From: Rhodobacteraceae bacterium IMCC1909
GTDB taxonomy: Bacteria; Pseudomonadota; Alphaproteobacteria; Rhodobacterales; Rhodobacteraceae
Length of the DNA: 64,000 bases
NCBI GenBank assembly: GCA_030704425.1
Contig: JAPDHM010000002.1
Coordinates: 744,001 to 808,000 of the forward strand
Direction of reading: 5' to 3'
A program made the translations under genes and the position numbers. The notes under the pieces were generated by a model. That model did not search any database. It saw only the letters and a program-made list of their open reading frames with translations, and was not told the origin of the DNA. Shown in pieces: positions 7,559 to 16,177 of the stretch (position 1 is the first letter of the stretch; the number at the start of each line of letters is the position of its first letter).

Positions 7559-9439
7559 ATGAAACGCAGCCTAGGAGTTTGTTATTATCCAGAACATTGG
7601 CCCGAAGAGATTTGGGATCGCGATGCGCAATTGATGGCTGAAACCGGTCTCACCTGGGTGCGGATTGGTGAATTTTCTTGGTCGTGCCTTGAGCCGCAGC
7701 CGGGACAATTTGACTGGGGTTGGCTGGACCGCGCAATTGCGGCTTTGGGAAAAGCGGGCCTCAAGGTCATCTTGGGCACACCCACCGCCACCCCGCCCCG
7801 CTGGATGCTGGACAAACATCCAGACATGCTGGCCCATGGCAGCAACGGCGAGATCCGCAAATTTGGCTCGCGGCGCCACTATTGTTTTAGCCATGCCGCC
7901 TACCGAGAAGAGGCCCGGCGTATCACCCGCCTGATGGCCGAACGCTATGGCGCAAACCCGATCATTGCGGCATGGCAGACTGACAACGAGTATGATTGTC
8001 ACGATACTGCCATCAGTTATTCGACTCATGCCAAACACGCGTTTCAAGACTGGTGCGCCCAGCGCTATCAATCCCCACAAGCGCTCAATGCAACTTGGGG
8101 CAATGTATTTTGGTCTATGGAGTATGACAGTTTCGATCAGTTGGATTTGCCCAATCAAACCGTCACCGAACCAAACCCCAGCCATGTCTTGGCCTTTCGT
8201 AGGTTCTCATCCGATCAGGTCGTGATGTTCAATCGCGTACAATGTGACGAAATTCGCAAATATTCGGATCGTCCCATCATTCATAATTTCATGGGCCGTA
8301 TCACCGCCTTTGATCATTATGACCTGGGTGCAGATTTGGATATATCGTCCTGGGACAGCTACCCTATGGGGTTTTTGCTGGACCGCGTTGGAGCCGATGA
8401 AACCGCGCAAGCGCATTATCTGCGCCAAGGTGATCCAGACTTTCAAGCCTTCCATCATGATCTGTACCGCGCCACCTCCGCTGGGCGCTGGTGGGTGATG
8501 GAGCAACAGCCCGGCCCGGTCAACTGGGCACCATGGAACCCCGCTCCCCTACCGGGCATGCCCCGCCTTTGGGCGTGGGAGGCTTTTGCCCATGGCGCAG
8601 AAACCGTGTGCTATTTCCGCTGGCGGCAAGCGCCATTCGCGCAAGAACAAATGCACGCAGGCCTGTTGCGCCCTGACCGCAGTCCCGCCCCGGCCCTAGC
8701 CGAGGCCGCCCAGGTCGCCGCAGAGTTGGCAGAGGTGCCATATGTTGGCACGGCAACAGCCCCGGTTGCGCTGGTTTTTGACTATGACAGCGCCTACGCT
8801 TGGGAAAGCCAACCTCAGGGCGCAGATTTCGATTATTTCCAGCTGGTGTTTGACTGTTATCGGGCTTTGCGGCGGGCCGGCCTCTCGGTGGATGTCGTGC
8901 CCAAATCCGTCGATCCCAGCGCCTATAAAATCACCTTCGCCCCGGGCCTGTTGACCGTACCAGAAAGCCTGCGTGGCGGTTTGGTTGTGGCGGGCCCTCG
9001 GGCCGGATCCAAAACCGAAGAGCTGACCATCCCCGAGGGTCTTGGCCCCGATATTACCGACCTTTCCACAAAGGTCACCTTCGTGGAAAGCCTTCCACCT
9101 TTTGCGCCAATGGCCCTGGACGGGGGTGGGGCATTTATAAAGTGGCGTGAAGCCATAGAAACCACGGATGCCGTGATCTTGCGCTTTGAAAAGGGCGCCC
9201 CCGCAGCTGTGCGCAATGCGCAGATGATCTACATTGCCGGATGGCCCGATGCAGCAGGCTGGCGGCGAATTCTGGAAATGCTGACAGAGCAAGCCGGACT
9301 TGACCTGATGGATTTACCGCCAGATTTGCGCCTGCGGGAAACAGACAGCCATAGGTTTTGGTTTAACTACGGACCGCGCAGCGTGACCTTCCATGGGATG
9401 ACCCTGCCAGCTGCAGGTGTGCTTTGGGAGTCCAAATAA
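7559..9439 (+). CDS. Beta-galactosidase, glycoside hydrolase family 42
   Basis: A 626-residue cytoplasmic enzyme that removes beta-galactosyl units. The N-terminus GVCYYPEHWPEEIW is typical of GH42. The catalytic acid/base is Glu144 in AAWQTDNEYDCH and the nucleophile is Glu315 in WWVMEQQPGPVNWAPW; the following PRLWAWEAFAHGA block is also characteristic. A trimerisation-type domain and a small beta domain make up the C-terminal half. The open frame extends upstream into the lactonase gene, but the ATG at 7559 begins the conserved region 7 bases after the lactonase stop. With the GH36 enzyme, the operon covers both galactoside anomers. Confidence 0.94.
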   Translation: MKRSLGVCYYPEHWPEEIWDRDAQLMAETGLTWVRIGEFSWSCLEPQPGQFDWGWLDRAIAALGKAGLKVILGTPTATPPRWMLDKHPDMLAHGSNGEIRKFGSRRHYCFSHAAYREEARRITRLMAERYGANPIIAAWQTDNEYDCHDTAISYSTHAKHAFQDWCAQRYQSPQALNATWGNVFWSMEYDSFDQLDLPNQTVTEPNPSHVLAFRRFSSDQVVMFNRVQCDEIRKYSDRPIIHNFMGRITAFDHYDLGADLDISSWDSYPMGFLLDRVGADETAQAHYLRQGDPDFQAFHHDLYRATSAGRWWVMEQQPGPVNWAPWNPAPLPGMPRLWAWEAFAHGAETVCYFRWRQAPFAQEQMHAGLLRPDRSPAPALAEAAQVAAELAEVPYVGTATAPVALVFDYDSAYAWESQPQGADFDYFQLVFDCYRALRRAGLSVDVVPKSVDPSAYKITFAPGLLTVPESLRGGLVVAGPRAGSKTEELTIPEGLGPDITDLSTKVTFVESLPPFAPMALDGGGAFIKWREAIETTDAVILRFEKGAPAAVRNAQMIYIAGWPDAAGWRRILEMLTEQAGLDLMDLPPDLRLRETDSHRFWFNYGPRSVTFHGMTLPAAGVLWESK

Positions 9440-10446
9440 TGCGACCCGAAACTTTTGGACAGGTGGCCGATGGGCGCTATGTGCAAAAAATCACCCTGCG
9501 CTCTGAACAGCTCACCGTCACGATCCTGACCCTCGGCGCGGTGATCAATGATGTTCGGCTGACCGGCGTGCCCTGGCCCCTGACCCTCGGCAGTCCTGAT
9601 GTGGCGGGCTATGAGGGGAAATTAAGCAGCTTTGGCTCCTTCATGGGACCCGTCATAAATCGGATTAAAGGCTGCACCGCCAAGATTGACGGAAAGACCT
9701 ACAGGTTTGAAAAGCACCATTCTGGCAATTTGACCCAGCATTCCGGGAGCACCGGCATGCATCGGCAGATTTGGAGTATTGCCGAGTATGGATCGGACCA
9801 TGTCGTGCTAACGTTGCACTTGCCGGATGGATTGGGCGGCTTTCCCGGGAACCGCGAGATCACGCTGCGCTATGAGATTGAGCAGGCCAGCCTGCGCATG
9901 ACCGCCAAGGCCACCAGTGATGCACCGACCCCCTTCAACCCCGCCAATCATTCCTATTGGTCCTTGGACTCGAAGCCGGGCTATGGTGGGCAGACGCTTC
10001 AAATTGCCGCCGATCACTACAGCGAACCAGATGCAGAGTTGATGCCCACGGGACGTATCTTGCCTGTGGACCACGGCCTCAATGATTTCCGCGCCGAACG
10101 CACCTTGGCAGGCGACGCACGCGACTTTTATGATCTCAACCTCTGTCTTGGCGCCACAAAAGCCCCGCTGCGCCCGATTGCGACCTTGACCGGGCGGGAA
10201 GGGGTGTGCATGGAGATGGCCACAACCGAATGCGGGCTGCAGCTTTATGATGGAGGCACAATCGACGGACGCGATTATCCAACCCATCACGGCGCGCCCT
10301 ATGGGCCCCATGCCGCGCCGGCGCTCGAGGCACAAAGCTGGCCAGGTTCATTGGACCAATGTCATTTTCCCGATATTATATTGCGCCCCGGAACTCCCTA
10401 TCACCAAGTCACAAGCTGGACCTTCTCCACCAAGCGGATAGGGTAG
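9439..10446 (+). CDS. galM: Aldose 1-epimerase (galactose mutarotase family)
   Basis: A 335-residue mutarotase that interconverts alpha and beta anomers of galactose released by the two galactosidases. Family features visible are GSFMGPVINRIKG near residue 72, the His motif FNPANHSYWSLD near 171, and the C-terminal PALEAQSWPGSLDQ carrying the probable catalytic Glu. The ATG at 9439 shares one base with the beta-galactosidase stop (TAATG); a start 15 bases upstream is possible but would overlap more. It is the last sugar gene of the operon. Confidence 0.93.
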   Translation: MRPETFGQVADGRYVQKITLRSEQLTVTILTLGAVINDVRLTGVPWPLTLGSPDVAGYEGKLSSFGSFMGPVINRIKGCTAKIDGKTYRFEKHHSGNLTQHSGSTGMHRQIWSIAEYGSDHVVLTLHLPDGLGGFPGNREITLRYEIEQASLRMTAKATSDAPTPFNPANHSYWSLDSKPGYGGQTLQIAADHYSEPDAELMPTGRILPVDHGLNDFRAERTLAGDARDFYDLNLCLGATKAPLRPIATLTGREGVCMEMATTECGLQLYDGGTIDGRDYPTHHGAPYGPHAAPALEAQSWPGSLDQCHFPDIILRPGTPYHQVTSWTFSTKRIG

Positions 10447-10471
10447 GTGTGAAGTTGAAAAGGGCTGATTC

Positions 10472-10966
10472 ATGACTGACATCCTCATCCACCCCCTAAC
10501 TCAAGACGCTTTCGCCCCCTATGGTGATATTCTGGCGCTGAAATCCGCGCCCGATAAGCTCATCAATCAAGGGCTTTGCGGCCGGCATCATGATTTGGCA
10601 TTGATGGATTTCGGAGCGGACGGCCGGACAGGTATCAGCTTATTTGACGCCACACCGCGCAGCCTCCCCTATGTTTTGGAACTGGTGGAGCGGCATCCAG
10701 AAGGCTCGCAGGCCTTTATCCCCATGACTGAGAATCCTTTTTTGGTGATAGTGGCTCCAGATAAAAACGGCATTCCCGGCCGCCCCTTGGCCTTTCGCAC
10801 AGAGGTTGGACAGGGAATAAACTTTCACCGCAATATCTGGCATGGTGTGTTAACCCCCCTGTTCGCCCCCGGACTATTTGCCGTCGTAGATCAGATAGGC
10901 AACAGCGCAAATTTAGAAGAATACTGGTATGAAATACCCTTCACAGTCTCAGGAGATGTGACATGA
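10472..10966 (+). CDS. allA: Ureidoglycolate lyase family protein
   Basis: A 164-residue cupin-fold protein matching ureidoglycolate lyase, which splits ureidoglycolate to glyoxylate and urea at the end of allantoin breakdown. Typical stretches are LTQDAFAPYGDIL near the N-terminus, LELVERHPEGSQAFIPM in the middle, and GINFHRNIWHGVLTPL near residue 110. AAAAGGG precedes the ATG by 8 bases. It lies 25 bases after galM and overlaps the aminotransferase by 4 bases (ATGA), so it may share the sugar operon transcript, though the pathway is different. A glyoxylate link to the distant glcDEF genes is only a guess. Confidence 0.88.
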   Translation: MTDILIHPLTQDAFAPYGDILALKSAPDKLINQGLCGRHHDLALMDFGADGRTGISLFDATPRSLPYVLELVERHPEGSQAFIPMTENPFLVIVAPDKNGIPGRPLAFRTEVGQGINFHRNIWHGVLTPLFAPGLFAVVDQIGNSANLEEYWYEIPFTVSGDVT

Positions 10967-12315
10967 AAGACATTCAAGAGCTTAAAGACTTAAACGCAAG
11001 GCAGATATGGCACCCGATGGGTCATCCGGGTGATTTGCAAGCCAATGCCCCCACCATCATTGACCGTGCCGAAGGCGTGCGCATCACTGACATAGATGGC
11101 CACGAAACAATTGACGCCGTCGGCGGTCTCTGGTGCGCCAATCTGGGCTATTCCAACGACGTGGTAAAACAGGCAATCTCAGACCAATTGTCCAAGCTTC
11201 CCTATTATTCTGCCTTCGCCGGCACCAGCAACGCTCCTGCGATTGAAGCGGCAGAGACGGTGGTGAATTTCTTCGAACCAGATGGTATGGCACGGGCATT
11301 TTTCACCTCTGGCGGCTCTGACTCGGTGGAAACCGCCTTGCGGTTATCGCGCCAATATCATCGCTTGCGCGGTCAACCGCAGCGGATCAAATTTCTCAGT
11401 CTCAAGAAAGGCTATCACGGGACGCATTTTGGCGGTGCCTCTGTAAATGGCAATGCTCGGTTCAGAACGGCCTATGAGCCCTTGCTACCGGGCTGCTATC
11501 ACCTGCCCTCACCCTACAGCTATCGCAATCCATTCAATGAGAGCGATCCGGCCAAATTGGCGCAATTGGTGGCTCAAGCCATGGAAGATGAAATCTTGTT
11601 CCAAGATCCTTCCACTATTGCCGCTTTCATTCTGGAGCCGATCCAGGGCGCAGGCGGGGTGATCGTCTATCATGAGAGCTTCATGAAACTGGCGCGGGAT
11701 ATTTGCGACAAATATGGCATCTTGATGATCTCAGATGAGGTGATCACTGGCTTCGGTCGTACCGGCGATTGGTCTGGCGCGCGTCATTGGGGCGTGCAAC
11801 CTGACATGATGACCACAGCCAAGGGCATTACGTCCGCCTATTTCCCTGTTGGAGCCACTTTATTGAATGCCAAAGTGGCAGAGACCTTTGAAAGCGATCA
11901 ATCCGGTGAGGGTGGAATTTTTCATGGCTATACCTACTCGGCTCACCCTGTGGGCATGGCGGCGGTTAATGCCTGTTTGAGCGAGACGGTGCGGCTGAAC
12001 CTAAAGAGCAATGCCGCAGTCCGGGGCACCCAGCTCCATAACGGATTGAAAACCCTGCAAGAAGAATTTGACATAATCGGCGATGTGCGCGGCGGACATG
12101 GGTTGATGGCCGCGGTTGAGTTGGTCTCTGATCGGGATGCAAAAACTCCAATGGACATGCCCAGCCTCAAACGCGCCCATAAAGCCTGCTATCAATCTGG
12201 CACGATGGTGCGTATGGGCGGCAACAATCTTTTGATGTCCCCACCCCTGACGCTAACAGAGGCAGATGTGTCAAAAATCTTGGATGATCTTCGCGTTGGT
12301 CTCAAAGCCATCTAA
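10963..12315 (+). CDS. Class III pyridoxal-phosphate aminotransferase
   Basis: A 450-residue fold-type I aminotransferase of the omega-amino acid group. Visible features are WHPMGHPGDL near residue 16, the phosphate-cup stretch TSGGSDSVETALRLSR near 115-130, GYHGTHFGG near 150, cofactor Asp258 in LMISDEVITGFGRTG, and Schiff-base Lys287 in TTAKGITSAYFPVGA. The family includes taurine-, beta-alanine- and putrescine-pyruvate transaminases, and the exact substrate cannot be read off. Coupling to allA (ATGA overlap) and the convergent hydantoinase gene hint at nitrogen-compound or pyrimidine-derived beta-alanine metabolism; this is inference. Confidence 0.9.
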   Translation: MKDIQELKDLNARQIWHPMGHPGDLQANAPTIIDRAEGVRITDIDGHETIDAVGGLWCANLGYSNDVVKQAISDQLSKLPYYSAFAGTSNAPAIEAAETVVNFFEPDGMARAFFTSGGSDSVETALRLSRQYHRLRGQPQRIKFLSLKKGYHGTHFGGASVNGNARFRTAYEPLLPGCYHLPSPYSYRNPFNESDPAKLAQLVAQAMEDEILFQDPSTIAAFILEPIQGAGGVIVYHESFMKLARDICDKYGILMISDEVITGFGRTGDWSGARHWGVQPDMMTTAKGITSAYFPVGATLLNAKVAETFESDQSGEGGIFHGYTYSAHPVGMAAVNACLSETVRLNLKSNAAVRGTQLHNGLKTLQEEFDIIGDVRGGHGLMAAVELVSDRDAKTPMDMPSLKRAHKACYQSGTMVRMGGNNLLMSPPLTLTEADVSKILDDLRVGLKAI

Positions 12316-12334
12316 ACCGTCAGCGGGACGGTTT
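12314..12334 (+). terminator. Stem-loop at the end of the aminotransferase gene
   Basis: An 8-bp inverted repeat (AAACCGTC / GACGGTTT) with a 5-base loop overlaps the aminotransferase stop. There is no T-tract, so it may be a message-end structure rather than a full terminator. The remaining gap up to 12452 shows nothing else clear. Confidence 0.35.
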
Positions 12335-12452
12335 GAACGCCATCCCGCATAGAGCAAAATTTCGACATCATCTCAAGCGAATGTAATACTTTGGTGGCAC
12401 GTCTTTCGGAAGGGTATTGCTTAATTCAATACCTTAACGGTTATCCCTGCGC

Positions 12453-15400
12453 TTAAGCTTTGCCCCAACCGCCACCTCCAGGGGTTGCCAATCCGAAAAT
12501 GGACCCTGCTGGCAGATCAATCTCATCGTTTCCTTGCAACGCAATCTGCTGACCATCCGGCAATTCCGCCCAATTTTCACCGGTGACGCCCATGCCACCT
12601 CCCGCGGCTCCAAACGGCGGGACGGTCCGGTGAGAGCATAGGGTTGTCACTGTCACATCCGTTAAAAACTCCAAGCGCCGCAGGGCCCCGTGCCCCCCGC
12701 GATACGCGCCAGCGCCCCCCGATCCCCGCCGAATGGCAAAGCTCCGCAAGCGCACAGGAAAACGGCCTTCCAAAATCTCAGGATCCGTCATTTTCGTATT
12801 TGTCATATGAGTTTGCACCGCATCACAGCCGTGAAATCCCGGCCCAGCGCCCGTGCCGCCAGCAATGGTTTCATAATTTTGAAACTCCGCATTGCCCCAG
12901 ACAAAATTATTCATAGTGCCTTGGCTGCCAGCCATAATGCCTAGCGCCCCAATGAGGGCGTTGCAGGCCGCTTGACTGACTTCTGTGTTGCCTGCAATCA
13001 CCGCAGCCGGATAGGCCGGGTTGAGCATAGAATTTTCTGGCACGATAATATCCAGCGGCTTGAGACAGCCCTCATTTAGCGGGATATTTTTTCCAACCAT
13101 CATACGGAATACATACAGCACCACCGCCCGCGAAACCGCAAAAGGCGCGTTGTAATTGCCTGGATGCTGCGCACTAGTGCCCGTGAAATCGACGCAGGCC
13201 CGACCAGAGGCATGATCGATTTTCACGGAGACTTTGATCTGTTGGCCGGTGTCCATAGGATAAACAAAGCTTCCGTCCTTCAGATCCGCGATCACTGCGC
13301 GTACACTCTGCTCCGCATTGTCCTGCACATGCCGCATATAGGCCGTGACTGCCGCCGCCCCATAGCTGTCTACCATGCGCAACAATTCGCGCCGTCCCGT
13401 TTCATTGGCGGCAATCTGCGCTTTGAGATCGGCCATATTTTGCGAAATATTGCGAGAGGGGTATCTGCCCGACGACAAAACGTCGATGGCCGCTCTTTCG
13501 CATAGGGTTCCCGCGCGGACCAATTGCACATTGTCAATCAGAACCCCCTCTTCCTCGATATGCTGGCTGTCGGGGGGCGCGGATCCTGGCGTGCGGCCGC
13601 CGATATCCGCATGATGCCCACGCGAACCGAGCCAATAGGCCGGTTTGCCCGCAACAAAAACGGGCGTGACAACGGTGACATCTGGCAAATGCGTGCCGCC
13701 ATTGTAAGGGGAGTTCAGCATAAAGGCATCGCCCTCTGCAATCGACGGGTTTTGCTGCATGACTGTTTTGATGCTGTCCGACATGGAGCCCAAATGCACC
13801 GGCACATGCGGCGCATTGGCCACCAAGTCCCCTTGCCCGTCAAAAATGGCACAGGAAAAATCAAACCGCTCTTTGATATTTACCGACCAGCTTGTGTTGG
13901 CCAATGTTGCGCCCATTTGGTCCGCAATAGACATAAAGCGGTTTGACATCACCTCCAGGAGGATCGGATCTGCCTTCGTGCTGGCCAGATCGCGTGGCCT
14001 ACGGGCAATATGCTCCAAGATCAAATTTCCAAGCGCATCTTGCCGTGCTTGCCAGCCCGGCTCCACCACATTGGTCCCGGTGGGTTCAATGATTATGGCC
14101 GGACCCGAGATCACCTGATCGTTCCGCAAAAGCCCGCGGTCATAGACTTGGGTGTCATGCCAGGTTTTGCGGTACAGCTTGCTTTCACCAACAGGCACGC
14201 CGGCACCAAAATTCTGGGATGGGGTTGCCGCATGCGTCATCTCGCCAATAGCCTCAACACTGAGCATTTCATATTGCAGCTTGCGATCAGGCGAGGCAAA
14301 GCCAAAGCGCGCCATATGCGCGGCCTCAAAGTCCGCAACCATTTTTTGTTGCCCGCCGTAGGCGACGCCCAAAGATTGATGAGATCCCTCGTAGCGCAGA
14401 TGCGCAGTGATTTCGAGCCGCGGGTCAGTTATGCCCTGACTAAGCAATTCCGCCCGTGCGGCCTCTTGCAATATTGCCAACCGCGCCGACACCTGATCGG
14501 CGTCCGATAGATCGCAATCTAACTGCCCTTCTCGCAGACAGCGCACATCAGCCAGCCCCATGCCATAGGCGGAGAGGACACCGGCAAAAGGATGGACCAT
14601 CACCCGCGACATACCCAGGGCTTCGGCCACCAAACAGGCATGCTGCCCTCCCGCCCCACCAAAGCTCTGAAGCGTATAGGACGTGATGTCATGGCCGCGC
14701 TCGACACTAATTTTCTTGATCGCATTGGCCATATTCTGCACGGCAATATCCAAAAAGCCCTGCGCCATATCTTCTGCCGTCCCCTCCAAACCATGCTGTG
14801 GCGCCAAGGCTTCGATCCTTGCGACAGCCGCCTGCGCATCCAAGGGCAATGTGCCGGATGCACCAAAAACAGCGGGAAAATAATCTGCAGAAAGCGCGCC
14901 CAAGATCACATTGCAATCCGTGACAGTTAAAGGCCCACCGCGGCGGTAGCTGGCCGGGCCAGGATCAGCGCCGGCACTTTCCGGTCCCACTTGGAACCGG
15001 CCGTCGCGGTAGCTACAAATTGAGCCACCACCGGCCGCCACCGTATGGATATCCATCATCGGTGCCCGCATGCGCACACCGGCCACTTCGGTCTCAAAAC
15101 TGCGCTCAAATTTGCCGGCAAAATGACTAACATCGGTGGAGGTGCCGCCCATGTCAAAGCCAATCAGCTGATCAAACCCTGCTTGTTGACCAGTTTGCAC
15201 CATGCCGACAATGCCGCCTGCGGGACCAGATAGAATGGCATCTTTGCCTTGGAACTTTTGTGCATCGGTCAGCCCACCGTTCGACTGCATAAACATCAAT
15301 GCTTTGCAATTTCCACCGACATTCAATGCCCCCGCCACCTGATCCACATAGCGCCGCAAGATTGGAGACAGGTATGCGTCCACCACGGTGGTATCACCGC

Positions 15401-15998
15401 GCCCAACCAACTTGGCCAGGCCAGACACCTCATGAGAGGTCGAAACTTGTGAAAAGCCAAGCTCGGCGGCCAGTTGTGCCAATTGCTGCTCGTGAACAGG
15501 ATTTAGATAGGCATGCAGCAGCGCAATTGCGATGGACTGCACCCCCGCCGCACGGGCCGCTTCCATATCGGCGCGGGCGCGGGAAAGCTCCAAGGGCGTG
15601 AGAACTCTACCCGCTGCATCCAGGCGCTCTGAAACCTCTACAACGGTGTCATAGAGCAGTTCTGGTCGCGAAATTTGCGTGGCAAATAGATCGGGGCGGG
15701 TCTGATACCCGATTTCAAGTAGATCACCAAAGCCCTCGGTGATCATCAAAAGCACTCTTGCGCCCTTACGTTCCAACAAGGCATTGGTGGCCACAGTTGT
15801 GCCCATCTTCACCGCGGCAATATCAGCCGCCTCCAGATCTGTTTCGGCGAGTATGTGGCGGATTCCAGCGATAGCCGCATCTTTATATTGCTCTGGGTTT
15901 TCGGACAAAAGCTTGTGACTATGAAGCGCGCCGCTGGGATCTTGTGCCACGATATCCGTGAACGTGCCCCCGCGATCGACCCAAAATTCCCATGCCAT
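12453..15998 (-). CDS. Hydantoinase/5-oxoprolinase, fused A and B subunits
   Basis: A 1181-residue fusion of HyuA-type and HyuB-type domains, an ATP-dependent amidohydrolase acting on a lactam or hydantoin ring such as 5-oxoproline. The HyuA part begins FWVDRGGTFTDIVAQDP and includes IGFDMGGTSTDVSHFAG near 290, and SFGGAGGQHACLVAEALG near 460. The HyuB part begins near residue 690 with LEVMSNRFMSIADQMGATL and carries NSPYNGGTHLPDVTV near 785 and a Gly-rich end. The ATG at 15998 is chosen because CAGGAGGAGCAGAAA precedes it; an open frame 18 codons longer lacks this. The 1200-residue length matches complete oxoprolinases. It converges on the aminotransferase. True substrate uncertain. Confidence 0.9.
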   Translation of the reverse strand: MAWEFWVDRGGTFTDIVAQDPSGALHSHKLLSENPEQYKDAAIAGIRHILAETDLEAADIAAVKMGTTVATNALLERKGARVLLMITEGFGDLLEIGYQTRPDLFATQISRPELLYDTVVEVSERLDAAGRVLTPLELSRARADMEAARAAGVQSIAIALLHAYLNPVHEQQLAQLAAELGFSQVSTSHEVSGLAKLVGRGDTTVVDAYLSPILRRYVDQVAGALNVGGNCKALMFMQSNGGLTDAQKFQGKDAILSGPAGGIVGMVQTGQQAGFDQLIGFDMGGTSTDVSHFAGKFERSFETEVAGVRMRAPMMDIHTVAAGGGSICSYRDGRFQVGPESAGADPGPASYRRGGPLTVTDCNVILGALSADYFPAVFGASGTLPLDAQAAVARIEALAPQHGLEGTAEDMAQGFLDIAVQNMANAIKKISVERGHDITSYTLQSFGGAGGQHACLVAEALGMSRVMVHPFAGVLSAYGMGLADVRCLREGQLDCDLSDADQVSARLAILQEAARAELLSQGITDPRLEITAHLRYEGSHQSLGVAYGGQQKMVADFEAAHMARFGFASPDRKLQYEMLSVEAIGEMTHAATPSQNFGAGVPVGESKLYRKTWHDTQVYDRGLLRNDQVISGPAIIIEPTGTNVVEPGWQARQDALGNLILEHIARRPRDLASTKADPILLEVMSNRFMSIADQMGATLANTSWSVNIKERFDFSCAIFDGQGDLVANAPHVPVHLGSMSDSIKTVMQQNPSIAEGDAFMLNSPYNGGTHLPDVTVVTPVFVAGKPAYWLGSRGHHADIGGRTPGSAPPDSQHIEEEGVLIDNVQLVRAGTLCERAAIDVLSSGRYPSRNISQNMADLKAQIAANETGRRELLRMVDSYGAAAVTAYMRHVQDNAEQSVRAVIADLKDGSFVYPMDTGQQIKVSVKIDHASGRACVDFTGTSAQHPGNYNAPFAVSRAVVLYVFRMMVGKNIPLNEGCLKPLDIIVPENSMLNPAYPAAVIAGNTEVSQAACNALIGALGIMAGSQGTMNNFVWGNAEFQNYETIAGGTGAGPGFHGCDAVQTHMTNTKMTDPEILEGRFPVRLRSFAIRRGSGGAGAYRGGHGALRRLEFLTDVTVTTLCSHRTVPPFGAAGGGMGVTGENWAELPDGQQIALQGNDEIDLPAGSIFGLATPGGGGWGKA

Positions 15999-16177
15999 TT
16001 TCTGCTCCTCCTGTCTGTTTTGCACAAAGGCTGCAAACGCCGGTGGGGTCAAGAGGAGGATGCCTGAAATGCAGCCGTTTGCTTTTCACATAAATTGTTC
16101 ACAATCGAATTCCGGCAATAAGATTTCATTAATTTTTACCTGTGAGAAAGCCCAAAAGCGCATTTCGGAGACCGGTC

